Source: Alkalidesulfovibrio alkalitolerans DSM 16529 (lineage in GTDB: Bacteria; Desulfobacterota; Desulfovibrionia; Desulfovibrionales; Desulfovibrionaceae). From it: a stretch of DNA of 64,000 nucleotides. The stretch covers positions 62,001-126,000 of the forward strand of contig NZ_ATHI01000005.1 of assembly GCF_000422245.1 (NCBI RefSeq), in the 5' to 3' direction. The notes beneath the pieces are model-generated. The model saw only the letters and a program-made list of their open reading frames with translations. It searched no databases and was not told the origin of the DNA. Below, in pieces: positions 46,712 to 54,417 of this stretch; position 1 is the first letter of the stretch; the number at the start of each line of letters is the position of its first letter. Both the position numbers and the translations under genes were made by a program.

Positions 46712-47359
46712 TTACTTTTTCGCCGCGCCGTACAGCGCCGGATTGAGCGCCGGATCGTTGTACATCTTGAACTGGAAGTAGACCTTGGGCCGCTTGGTTC
46801 CGGCTGCGTACTCGGCCACGAGATCCACTATCGCCGCCAGAAGGTCGGCGCGCTGCTCCAAGAGGACGTCGAGCTTGGCCGCGCAGGCCTCGCGGTGCGC
46901 CTGCTCCGCGTCCGCGCGCCGCGTCTGCTCGGCCATGTGGAAGACCTTCAGCGCCAGGATGGAGAGTCGGTCCACGGCCATGCCCACGGTCTCGGTGTTG
47001 CGCCTTTCGGACGCATTCGCCGGAAGCAGCGGGGCCATGAGGCCAATCAGGGCCGCATCCACCTTCTCGATCAGGTCGTTGCGCTCCTGGTTCAGGCGAT
47101 CGATGCGGCGCTTGCAGTCGGCGATGACCTCGGGGCCCACGTCCGTGCGTCTGGCCTCGTCCTCCACGTGCCACAGTCGAAAGTTGGCCAGGTGCTGGGC
47201 CAGAACCAGGGCCGAGAACGCCTCGCGTGGCCCGGCCGGAGAAGAATCCGCAAGGCCCGGCTCGGCCTCGTGCCAGTCGGCCGTGGCCTTCTCCTGGGCG
47301 GCCGCGCACTCCGTGAGCATTTCCCGCACGTCGGCAAGGGTTGCGGCAACGGCGCTCAC
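46712..47359 (-). CDS. DUF4254-like protein, unknown function
   Basis: A 215-residue, mainly helical cytoplasmic protein. The stretch ANFRLWHVEDEARRTD followed by CKRRIDRLNQERNDLIEKVD and the downstream RLSILALKVFHM match the DUF4254 family as I recall it. The GTG start overlaps the mltA stop in a GTGA arrangement, so translation is probably coupled. No catalytic motif is apparent. Neighbouring mltA suggests an envelope-related role, but that is only context. Confidence 0.7.
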   Translation of the reverse strand: MSAVAATLADVREMLTECAAAQEKATADWHEAEPGLADSSPAGPREAFSALVLAQHLANFRLWHVEDEARRTDVGPEVIADCKRRIDRLNQERNDLIEKVDAALIGLMAPLLPANASERRNTETVGMAVDRLSILALKVFHMAEQTRRADAEQAHREACAAKLDVLLEQRADLLAAIVDLVAEYAAGTKRPKVYFQFKMYNDPALNPALYGAAKK

Positions 47360-48591
47360 GGCTGCCCCCCGCCAAGCGCGTCGCGATGCACGAGGATGTG
47401 GACGCGCACCGGGTTCTTGATGCGGAAGGCGATATATTCGCTCTCCTCGCCCGCGCCGCAGTAGTAGTCGATGCGGCCACCCTTGATCACGCCGCCGGTG
47501 TCCTGGGCCAGGCCGATGCCCTGCACCACGCGCCGCGGTTCGCCGGGACCGGTCGGAAGCTCGGCCGAAAACGGCACGATGGAGCCAAGCGGCAATAGCT
47601 TCGGGTCGGTGGCCAGGGAGACGTAGGCCGTGACCGGACGGCCCATGCTGCCCAAGGGCGGGCTGTCCGAAAGCGTAAAGAAGACATAGCTCGGGTTCTC
47701 GGCCAGGATATCATGGCCGCCCGGTCCCATGCGCCTCAATGCCTCGCGGATGCCCTCGCGGTGCATGGCGCCCGGCTCGATGTGACCGCGCGAGAGCAGA
47801 AGCCGCTCCGAGGAGACGAAGGCATGGCCGTTCTTGCCCGCATAGAGCACGGGCTGGATGCGGCCGTCTGGGAAACGCAGATAGCCCGAGCCCTGCACCT
47901 GGAGATGGTAGACGTCCCAAGGGTGGCGCGTCCAGGCGATCTCAAGCCCCCGTCCGGCGAGCGCGCCCTGCATTTCGATTTGGCGGCGATCGAAGTACGG
48001 CACGACGCGGCCGTTTTCGACCCGATAGACGAGCTGCTGCCCCTCCCAACGGGGGTGGAAGAGTCCGAGGTCCACGCTCTGCAGGTCCGAAGGCCTGCCG
48101 TAGAGCGGGTATTCGTAGCCGGGCGCGCGCACCGGGCTCGCGTCGATCATGGGCGCGTAGTAGCCGGTCATGAGCGGGTCGGGGTCGAGCGTGTACCAGA
48201 CGAACTCGCGACCGAGCAGCGCGGGGTCGGCGTCGAGAAGCGGCAGGATGTCCAGAAGGCGGCGCACCGAAAGGGTCAACTGCGCCCAGGTCAGGCGCAG
48301 CTCCGGCCTGTCCAGGGCCAGGGCGTCCTGGGGCCTGGATTCGAGATACGACAGGCTGAGCGAGAGCGGCCCGGTTAGCTCACGCCAAGAATCCAGGCGC
48401 TGTTCGCGGATGTCGATGTGCTCGGCCAGGGCCATGGCCTCGGCCGGGCCTATGCGGCGAAAGCCTTCCTCCGCCACGGGAGGCGGTGGCGGCGGCGCGG
48501 GTTTTGGAGGCGGCACAGGGGCCTTGGGCGCGCAGGCGAAAATGGTCAAGGCCGTCAGGACGAGCAGCAGACCGCGAAGCGTTCGAGTCAT
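47356..48591 (-). CDS. mltA: MltA-type membrane-bound lytic transglycosylase
   Basis: A 411-residue lipoprotein. ATG 48591 gives a signal ending in lipobox IFAC, followed by a Pro-rich tether (KAPVPPPKPAPPPPP). The MltA barrel has GYYAPMIDASP and LQVQGSGYLRFPDGR; the C-terminal 3D domain has GIGLAQDTGGVIKGGRIDYYCG with the catalytic Asp. It cleaves murein to 1,6-anhydro products at the outer membrane. AAGGAT precedes the start. The following DUF4254-like gene overlaps its stop. Confidence 0.92.
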   Translation of the reverse strand: MTRTLRGLLLVLTALTIFACAPKAPVPPPKPAPPPPPPVAEEGFRRIGPAEAMALAEHIDIREQRLDSWRELTGPLSLSLSYLESRPQDALALDRPELRLTWAQLTLSVRRLLDILPLLDADPALLGREFVWYTLDPDPLMTGYYAPMIDASPVRAPGYEYPLYGRPSDLQSVDLGLFHPRWEGQQLVYRVENGRVVPYFDRRQIEMQGALAGRGLEIAWTRHPWDVYHLQVQGSGYLRFPDGRIQPVLYAGKNGHAFVSSERLLLSRGHIEPGAMHREGIREALRRMGPGGHDILAENPSYVFFTLSDSPPLGSMGRPVTAYVSLATDPKLLPLGSIVPFSAELPTGPGEPRRVVQGIGLAQDTGGVIKGGRIDYYCGAGEESEYIAFRIKNPVRVHILVHRDALGGGQP

Positions 48592-48607
48592 GGAGTTATC
48601 CTTGAGG

Positions 48608-50356
48608 TTATCGTACCGGGATCGAGGCGTCGAAGAACTTACCCACGCCATACTCCCGGCGGCGCAGGAACTTTTCCGGCGATGGGCCGGTGATCTGCAT
48701 CTCTGGGTGCTGCTTTTGCACTTCCAGAGCAATGCGCATCTCCTTGGTGCAGCCCGTGGAGAAGGTCGCGTCCTTGCCCGCCCAGAACGGGGGGACTTTC
48801 TGGCCCATCAGCTCAAAACTCTTCTCGATGTCCTCCACGGTCTGGAACCGCCAGACGTCGATGAGACCCGAACGCTGGACCCGCTCCCACATATACATCA
48901 GATCGTCGGCGTCCATGCCCTCGATGAAGTGCTCGCCCGGATTGATGACGAAGGTCTGGTCGAGGCGCTCGCGCAGGTGCTCCACGAACGTCGAAAGGAC
49001 TTTGAGCGCCGTGGCGGTCTGGCCGGGAATGGAGCCCACGATGGCAGAGTAGAACATGACGCTCTTGCCCGCGGCCCTGGCTCTGCGCATGGAGGAGATG
49101 ATGCTGCCCGCGAGCGCCGAGAGGTCGGCCTCGTTGAACTTGCGTATATGGGCGGGCTTTTCGCGGTGGACGATGCCGAAGCGCCCGGATTCGTCGCGCC
49201 AGTAGCAGATGATGTCGCGCGTGTAGTCGTGGTGCGTCTCGATGAGACGGCGCCTGGCCGAGGCTCCCTTGGCGATGATCAGGTCGGCCTCTTTCCAGGC
49301 CCGGGCGAAGGTCACGCTGGTGCGGTAAAGGTTCAGGTCCTCGCGCGTGCCGTCGGAAATGACCAGGAAATGATTCTCGCGCTGCGCCTTGAGCAGGTCG
49401 TTCTTGGCCATGCGCGGCTCGGAAACGAAGAAGGCGTCGCGAAGCTGCCCCGCGAGCACCGAATCATGGTCCCAATCCCAGAAGACCGGCGCCATGAAGT
49501 GCGGGCCCGATTTGACGGCCATTATCACCCGGTGTCCCTGGCGGACCAGGGCGCGGGCCAAAAGAAGGTCCAGGATCAACCCGCCGCTCTCCTCGGGGAT
49601 GAGCAGGATCTTCAGTTCCCTGCCCGCGTCACGGCCGAAGCAGGCTCTCAAGATGTCGTAGCAGCGGGTCTGCGCCTCGCACTCGCGGCGCATGGCCTCG
49701 ATGTCTGGCGGCGCGCCCGTGGTCCACAGCTCGCGGCGCGTGGAAAGGTGCAAAAGCCGTTCGAGTTCGCGTAGATCGAGTTCGAGGCGAACGTCGTCGA
49801 GATGGGCGCAGGTCGAAAGCGTGGGCGGGCACTCGGCCAGAAAACGCTCGGTGTTTTCGTGCTTGAGGGCCTTCCAGGCGCTTTCATTGGCCTCTCGCCT
49901 GCGCTCGCGAAAGGGATCCTCCAGGCCGCTCACCGCCAGAAACATGGTCATGAAGCGCTTCATGAGCCTGGAGGGAATGATGATCGGCGAAGCCTGGACC
50001 ATGCGGAACTTGTAGCGGCACAGGTGCAGGATGCGGCGGCGGTCTTCGGCGTCGTGCACGTGCTCCCGGACAAGGCCGACCAAGGTCCGCCAGCGCGTCA
50101 GGTATTCGCCCTTGAGCTGCGGATCGAGGGCGTTGTTGAGGAGCAGCGTGAGCATGCGATCCGAACAGGGGGCGAAGACCTCGTCGTCGCCCAGGCCGAC
50201 CATGAAGCGCAACTGCTCGGGCGAGGCGTTCTTGTCCGGATCGGTGGCGTGCTCCAGGGTGTTCTCGGTGAGAAAATGCAAAAGCCAGGCGTCCAGTTCC
50301 GCGTCCTGGCCGAAGCGCAGTTCCGGGGGACTGGTGACGGTCGTGAAATCCCTCAT
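48608..50356 (-). CDS. ARMT1/DUF89-like protein (putative)
   Basis: A 582-residue cytoplasmic protein of unknown role. The second half carries AFFVSEPRMAKND, NHFLVISDGTREDLNLYRTSVTFARAWKEADLIIAKGASARRRL, which resembles the conserved core of the DUF89/ARMT1 fold (acidic D and the aDLVIsKG strand). The N-terminal ~200 residues are helical (LRFMVGLGDDEVFAPCSDRM...). DUF89 members act as metal-dependent phosphatases that clear damaged metabolites. It overlaps nadK by ATGA. Assignment is from remembered motif shape only. Confidence 0.55.
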   Translation of the reverse strand: MRDFTTVTSPPELRFGQDAELDAWLLHFLTENTLEHATDPDKNASPEQLRFMVGLGDDEVFAPCSDRMLTLLLNNALDPQLKGEYLTRWRTLVGLVREHVHDAEDRRRILHLCRYKFRMVQASPIIIPSRLMKRFMTMFLAVSGLEDPFRERRREANESAWKALKHENTERFLAECPPTLSTCAHLDDVRLELDLRELERLLHLSTRRELWTTGAPPDIEAMRRECEAQTRCYDILRACFGRDAGRELKILLIPEESGGLILDLLLARALVRQGHRVIMAVKSGPHFMAPVFWDWDHDSVLAGQLRDAFFVSEPRMAKNDLLKAQRENHFLVISDGTREDLNLYRTSVTFARAWKEADLIIAKGASARRRLIETHHDYTRDIICYWRDESGRFGIVHREKPAHIRKFNEADLSALAGSIISSMRRARAAGKSVMFYSAIVGSIPGQTATALKVLSTFVEHLRERLDQTFVINPGEHFIEGMDADDLMYMWERVQRSGLIDVWRFQTVEDIEKSFELMGQKVPPFWAGKDATFSTGCTKEMRIALEVQKQHPEMQITGPSPEKFLRRREYGVGKFFDASIPVR

Positions 50357-51207
50357 ACCGGAAGCTCCGTCAAAAAGCCCTTGTCCACGAGCGTCTGGAA
50401 ATACCCCTGGCGATCCAGGCGCAGAAGCGTCATGCCGCGCGGCGCGCGGCGCACTTCCAGGCGGTCGCCGGGAGCGAGTTGTAGCGAGTCCTGGCCGTCC
50501 TCGGTCAGGAAGACCTCGCAGGAATGATCCTCGTTGACCACGGACAGGGGCTTTTCGGCGGGCAGGACCAGGGCCTTGAAGTAATTTCGGAAAGGACAGA
50601 TGGGAGTGACGCAGAAGGCATCCACGCCCGGATGCACGAGCGGTCCCCCGGCTGACACGGAATAGGCCGTGGACCCCGTGGGGGTAGAGAGAATCAGGCC
50701 ATCGGCGCGAAGCGTGCTTACGTGCTCTCCGCCATAGGTCAGGGAGAGGCGCACGAGCCGGGCCATGCGACCCCGGCCGACGACGAGGTCGTTGACCGCG
50801 CGGCCGCTATGCAGGGTTTTTCCGTCGCGCTCGATGTGATAGACGAAGGCGAGGCGTTCTTCCACGCGGGCAGCGCCGTTGAGCGCCGTGTCCAGAGCCA
50901 TGGGCCAGAATTCCGGCCGCATTTCGGTCAGAAAGCCCACCCGGCCCATGTTCAGGCCGAGCAGCGGCACGCCCGAGCCAAGGGCCGCCCGAGCCACGGA
51001 CAAAAAGGTGCCGTCCCCTCCGAGTACGAGGACAAGCTCGGCTCCGTCGAGGGCCCCGGGCGGAAAGATGAAGCCGGACCTGTCGTGTACGTGCCGGTCG
51101 GCGACAACACCGCGTCCGGCGCACCAGGAGGCGATTTCCTCAGCCAAATCATGGGCTTGGGGCCGGTCCCGGACGACCAGGACGATACGGCGCGTGGCTG
51201 GCGACAT
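50353..51207 (-). CDS. nadK: NAD kinase
   Basis: A 284-residue kinase making NADP from NAD. The GGDGT motif is at about residues 63-67 (VLGGDGTFLSVAR), followed by GLNMGRVGFLTE and the NAD-binding STPTGSTAYSVSAGGPLVHP. C-terminal strands are typical. ATG 51207 is preferred over an in-frame TTG at 51243, though neither has a strong ribosome site. The stop overlaps the downstream gene's start. Confidence 0.94.
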   Translation of the reverse strand: MSPATRRIVLVVRDRPQAHDLAEEIASWCAGRGVVADRHVHDRSGFIFPPGALDGAELVLVLGGDGTFLSVARAALGSGVPLLGLNMGRVGFLTEMRPEFWPMALDTALNGAARVEERLAFVYHIERDGKTLHSGRAVNDLVVGRGRMARLVRLSLTYGGEHVSTLRADGLILSTPTGSTAYSVSAGGPLVHPGVDAFCVTPICPFRNYFKALVLPAEKPLSVVNEDHSCEVFLTEDGQDSLQLAPGDRLEVRRAPRGMTLLRLDRQGYFQTLVDKGFLTELPV

Positions 51208-51289
51208 GGGGCGAGTTGTAGGAGAAAGGAACGAATCATTCAAGCCCGGCGCGACCTGAAAAAAATCGACGAGAGCGGCGGTTCCCCCC

Positions 51290-51317
51290 TAAAGATCGCA
51301 ACCCCTTCAGCCGATAA
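51290..51317 (+). promoter_or_regulatory. Sigma-28 (FliA) promoter of the FlgM-associated gene
   Basis: TAAAGATC (51290-51297), 12 bp, GCCGATAA (51310-51317). The -10 box is a perfect match to the sigma-28 consensus and the -35 keeps TAAA. Counting from TAAA the gap to the -10 box is 16 bp. The following ATG is at 51344. Confidence 0.72.
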
Positions 51318-51343
51318 CGCTGGCGAAAGGGAGTGAATCAACC

Positions 51344-51757
51344 ATGCTCACCAACCCCTACTCCGTCCGCGCCATGCTGCGCACCTACGGCAAGCAGCTC
51401 GTCACGGGCCGCAGGCTGGCGAGGTATTTGCGCGGCGCGCGGGAGCCCGACGCGGCGGACGACGCCGGGCTGCGAAGCGCCAGGCGCCGGGCGCTGGTGG
51501 AGAAGGTGGCGCGGGAGATCATCGACAACCTGCTCGTGGCCGGGGAGGAAAACCCGCTCGTTGAGGAGATCAAGGAGGCCTTGAACGAACGATTCAGGTC
51601 TCGGCTTCTTTTCGAATATCCTTTTCTGGAACAGGAGTTGCAAATTTTTCGCGAGACGCCGGGCGGTGTCCAGGAATTGACGCCTCCTGAAATGAACGAA
51701 GTTCTTGTCGCCTTGTGGGACATCACAACGCAAAAGGTTGACGAGACAATGCTTTAG
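51344..51757 (+). CDS. FlgM-associated protein, DVU0524-like
   Basis: A 137-residue protein encoded just upstream of flgM. It is mostly helical, with the basic RTYGKQLVTGRRLARYLRG early, VEKVAREIIDNLLVAGEENPLVEEIKEAL in the middle and an acidic, hydrophobic FEYPFLEQELQIF near residue 90. It matches, as far as I recall, the DVU0524 family found next to flgM in Desulfovibrio; its biochemical role is not established. It is driven by a sigma-28 promoter, so it should be expressed late in flagellar assembly. Confidence 0.75.
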   Translation: MLTNPYSVRAMLRTYGKQLVTGRRLARYLRGAREPDAADDAGLRSARRRALVEKVAREIIDNLLVAGEENPLVEEIKEALNERFRSRLLFEYPFLEQELQIFRETPGGVQELTPPEMNEVLVALWDITTQKVDETML

Positions 51758-51784
51758 CACGAAGGCTCGATCGGCCCTGAAAAC

Positions 51785-51812
51785 TAAAGAATACCGCGCC
51801 GCCGACCGATAG
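51785..51812 (+). promoter_or_regulatory. Sigma-28 (FliA) promoter of flgM
   Basis: TAAAGAAT (51785-51792), 12 bp, ACCGATAG (51805-51812). The gap between TAAA and the -10 box is 16 bp, identical to the promoter 495 bp upstream. The -10 shares CCGATA with the consensus. It implies autoregulation: FliA would drive its own anti-sigma factor. Confidence 0.6.
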
Positions 51813-51865
51813 AGTTCTTGACAACCTTTCGGGCTGATGTATCCCCGAAAGGAAGGCAGGGAACC

Positions 51866-52174
51866 ATGGAAATCAAAAAGCTGCTGGTAGGGGCCAACCC
51901 TTACGAAAAGACCGTCGAAAAGATCGACCGCGAGCGCGCCGAGGCGGCCGCCAAGGCCCGCAAGGCCGAGGCCACCGGCGACAAGGTCGCCATTTCCGAG
52001 GACGCGGCCCTGCGCAGCGTGGCCGTGCGAGCGGCCACGGTCGAGCCGGACACGCGCGCCGAAAAGATCGCGGCCTTGAAGGCCCAGATCCAAAACGGCA
52101 CCTACGAGCCCGACAACAAGAAGATCGCCGAGGGCATCGTGCGCGAGGACCTGAGCATCTTCCTCCAGTCCTGA
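51866..52174 (+). CDS. flgM: Anti-sigma-28 factor FlgM
   Basis: A 102-residue protein that binds FliA and is exported when the hook is complete. The C-terminal sigma-binding part is recognisable: TRAEKIAALKAQIQNGTYEPDNKKIAEGIVREDLSIFL. The N-terminal half is charged and low-complexity, as expected for a disordered exported tail. AGGAAGG precedes ATG 51866. Confidence 0.93.
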   Translation: MEIKKLLVGANPYEKTVEKIDRERAEAAAKARKAEATGDKVAISEDAALRSVAVRAATVEPDTRAEKIAALKAQIQNGTYEPDNKKIAEGIVREDLSIFLQS

Positions 52175-52206
52175 ACCAACGGGAATCCTTCCTATTGCGC
52201 AATCCT

Positions 52207-52235
52207 GGCCGGAGGCGGAGCCTCCGGCCTTTTTT
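52207..52235 (+). terminator. Intrinsic terminator of flgM
   Basis: A 10-bp stem GGCCGGAGGC (52207-52216) with GCCTCCGGCC (52220-52229), a 3-base loop, then TTTTTT. It lies 32 bases past the flgM stop. Confidence 0.85.
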
Positions 52236-52289
52236 GTTGCCTGCCTCTCCCGTTCCTTGAAATGCCCTTCCATCAAATCCCGCTTCCGG

Positions 52290-52335
52290 CCCTTTTTGCC
52301 GCAACGCTGCGGATGAGGCTTTTTTCAACAGCCCT
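52290..52335 (-). repeat. Fragment of the dispersed element (copy J)
   Basis: Only the first arm and one end survive: TTTTTGCCGCAACGCTGCGG, GATGAGGC and TTTTTTCAACAGCCCTG, minus orientation. It follows flgM and its terminator on the plus strand, so it is one of only two copies that do not point with the preceding gene. Confidence 0.55.
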
Positions 52336-52379
52336 GAACCCCCTTTACGCCCGGCCTCATCCGGGCTAGGTGGACCTTC

Positions 52380-52407
52380 CCAGGTCATCAAGGCCAGGTC
52401 ATCAAGG
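52380..52407 (+). repeat. Perfect 14-bp tandem duplication before the CobW gene
   Basis: CCAGGTCATCAAGG occurs at 52380-52393 and again at 52394-52407. The second unit runs into AAGGAAGGA, the ribosome site of the next gene, so the duplication changes the leader immediately before the start. Confidence 0.7.
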
Positions 52408-52416
52408 AAGGATCCC

Positions 52417-53388
52417 ATGGCAAAAATTCCCGTCACCGTGCTCACCGGCTTTCTCGGCGCAGGCAAGACCACGCTCTTAAACCGCGTGCTGTCCGAGAAC
52501 CACGGCCGCCGCTTCGCGGTCATCGTCAACGAGTTCGGAGAGATAGGCATCGACAACGACCTCGTCGTGGACGCGGACGAAGAGATTTTCACCATGAACA
52601 ACGGCTGCGTCTGCTGCACTGTGCGCGGCGACCTGATCCGCATCCTCTCCGGCCTGCTCAAACGCCGCGACTTCGATGGCATCCTGCTCGAAACCACAGG
52701 CCTGGCCGATCCCTCGCCCATCATCCAGACCTTCTTCATGGACGACGACGTACGCGAGGCCACGGCCCTTGATTCCGTAGTCACCGTCGTGGACGCCCTG
52801 CATTTCCCGGCCCAGGTCGAACGCTCCCGCGAGGCCGTGGAGCAGGTGGTCTACGCCGACCTCGTGGTCCTGAACAAGGCCGACCTCGTGGATGAAAAGA
52901 CGCTGGCCGACATGGAGACGCGCATCCGCCGCCTGAACCCGCAGGTGGAAGTCCTGCGCACGACGCGCTGCGACCTGCCCCTGGACAAGTTGCTCGGCCG
53001 CGACTCCTTCGACCTCAACCGCCTGCTCTTCCTCGCCCCCGGGTTCATGGCCGGGGAAGACAGCCACACTCACGACGACGCGGTGCGAAGCGTCTCCTTG
53101 ACGCTCCCCGGACCGGTGGACGCGGCCTGTTTTCAGAATTTCCTGGGCAGCTACCTGGCCGAGAGGGGCGAGAATGTCTATCGCTGCAAAGGCATCGTCG
53201 AGGCGGCGGGCCAGGCGCAGCGCCTGGTCTTCCAGGGCGTGCACATGCTCCTTGAGATGAGCTGGGGCGTGCCCTGGAAGGACGGCGAGGAGCGGACCAG
53301 CCGGGCGGTCTTCATCGGCCGCGACCTCGACCGCGAGGAATTGTCGGCCGGTCTTCGGGCCTGCCTCGCGGCGGGAGCAAAGGCATGA
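52417..53388 (+). CDS. CobW/YjiA-type G3E GTPase (putative metallochaperone)
   Basis: A 323-residue P-loop GTPase. Walker [10 protein letters not shown] is at residues 11-19, the metal-binding CxCC motif is CVCC at 64-67 within [21 protein letters not shown] gives the switch near 92-99, and NKADLVDE the guanine-specificity motif at 153-160. A small His/Asp patch SHTHDD is near residue 217. COG0523 members deliver Zn, Co or Ni. AAGGAAGGA precedes the start. Its stop overlaps the WD40 gene. Confidence 0.9.
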   Translation: MAKIPVTVLTGFLGAGKTTLLNRVLSENHGRRFAVIVNEFGEIGIDNDLVVDADEEIFTMNNGCVCCTVRGDLIRILSGLLKRRDFDGILLETTGLADPSPIIQTFFMDDDVREATALDSVVTVVDALHFPAQVERSREAVEQVVYADLVVLNKADLVDEKTLADMETRIRRLNPQVEVLRTTRCDLPLDKLLGRDSFDLNRLLFLAPGFMAGEDSHTHDDAVRSVSLTLPGPVDAACFQNFLGSYLAERGENVYRCKGIVEAAGQAQRLVFQGVHMLLEMSWGVPWKDGEERTSRAVFIGRDLDREELSAGLRACLAAGAKA

Positions 53389-54413
53389 CCTTCTCGCCCG
53401 ACGCCGCCGTGCCCGGTCTGTTCAGGGTCGAGGTAGGAGCCTATGCCACGGCCTGCGCCTTTTCCCCGAACGGAGAAACCCTGGCCCTGGCCACGGGCGA
53501 CGGCAAACTCCTGCTGGTTTCCCCGGCCACGCGCGAGGCGCTGCTCACCAAGCCGCACGAAGGCGCGATTCTGTGCCTGCAAGCCACCGCCGAAGGATTC
53601 GTCAGCGGTGGCGACGACGGCCGGATCATGCGCACGGCCGAGAACGGCGCAAGCGAGGAGATGTATCAGCGAAAGGGCCGCTGGATCGAGCATCTCGCCG
53701 TGTGCGCGGGCGGGCGGTTGGCCGCCGCCATGGGCCGCGAGGTGGCGCTCTTCGAACCGGGAACTGCCCAGCCGCGCCTGCTCGGGCCGCTGCGAAGCAG
53801 CGTGGCAGGGCTGCGCTCCGGCCTTGGCGGCCGTCTGCTCGCGGCCACTCACAACGACGGCCTGACCCTGTGGGACATGCCGCCCTCCTCGCCCGAAGGC
53901 CGTCTTCTGGAGGCACAGGGTTCGCACCTCTCCCTGGCCCTTTCGGCCGACGGCCGCTTTGCGGCCTGCGCCACGCAGGACAAGGCCGTGCGCATCTTCG
54001 ATCTGCGCGAAAACGAAGGTTACGCCCTGGAGGGCTACCCCATCAAGGTGGAGAGCCTGGCCTTCGACGCCGAAAACCGCAGGCTCCTGACTGGCGGCGA
54101 GCAGGCCGTGGTGGCCTGGGATATCCTCGCGCCTGAGGAGGAGCGCGGCAAGGCCATCATCTTCGGGGCCTTCGAGCACGGCTTTTTACGCGTGGTCGCG
54201 CCGCACCCCGCCCTGCCCCTGGTATGCGCGGGCTTCGACGGTGGCGTGGTCTTCCTGGGCGACGTCTCGCGCCGCACGGCCAAGCCGCTCTTCACTCTTC
54301 CGGGCGATCGCGTAACCTGCCTCGCCTGGTCGCACAACGGCCGCCACCTTGCGGGCGGCTCGGATTCGGGCGGCCTGTTCCTGCTCGACCTGGTGGCCCT
54401 GGCCACTGCCTGA
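53385..54413 (+). CDS. WD40-repeat protein paired with the CobW-like GTPase
   Basis: A 342-residue beta-propeller protein. Repeats with the GxxD/WD-like ends are seen: [91 protein letters not shown] and [26 protein letters not shown], giving about six or seven blades. No signal peptide, so it is likely cytoplasmic. It overlaps the CobW gene by four bases (ATGA). It may be a scaffold or metal-target partner of the GTPase; that is inference from coupling. Confidence 0.82.
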   Translation: MTFSPDAAVPGLFRVEVGAYATACAFSPNGETLALATGDGKLLLVSPATREALLTKPHEGAILCLQATAEGFVSGGDDGRIMRTAENGASEEMYQRKGRWIEHLAVCAGGRLAAAMGREVALFEPGTAQPRLLGPLRSSVAGLRSGLGGRLLAATHNDGLTLWDMPPSSPEGRLLEAQGSHLSLALSADGRFAACATQDKAVRIFDLRENEGYALEGYPIKVESLAFDAENRRLLTGGEQAVVAWDILAPEEERGKAIIFGAFEHGFLRVVAPHPALPLVCAGFDGGVVFLGDVSRRTAKPLFTLPGDRVTCLAWSHNGRHLAGGSDSGGLFLLDLVALATA

Positions 54414-54417
54414 AACC

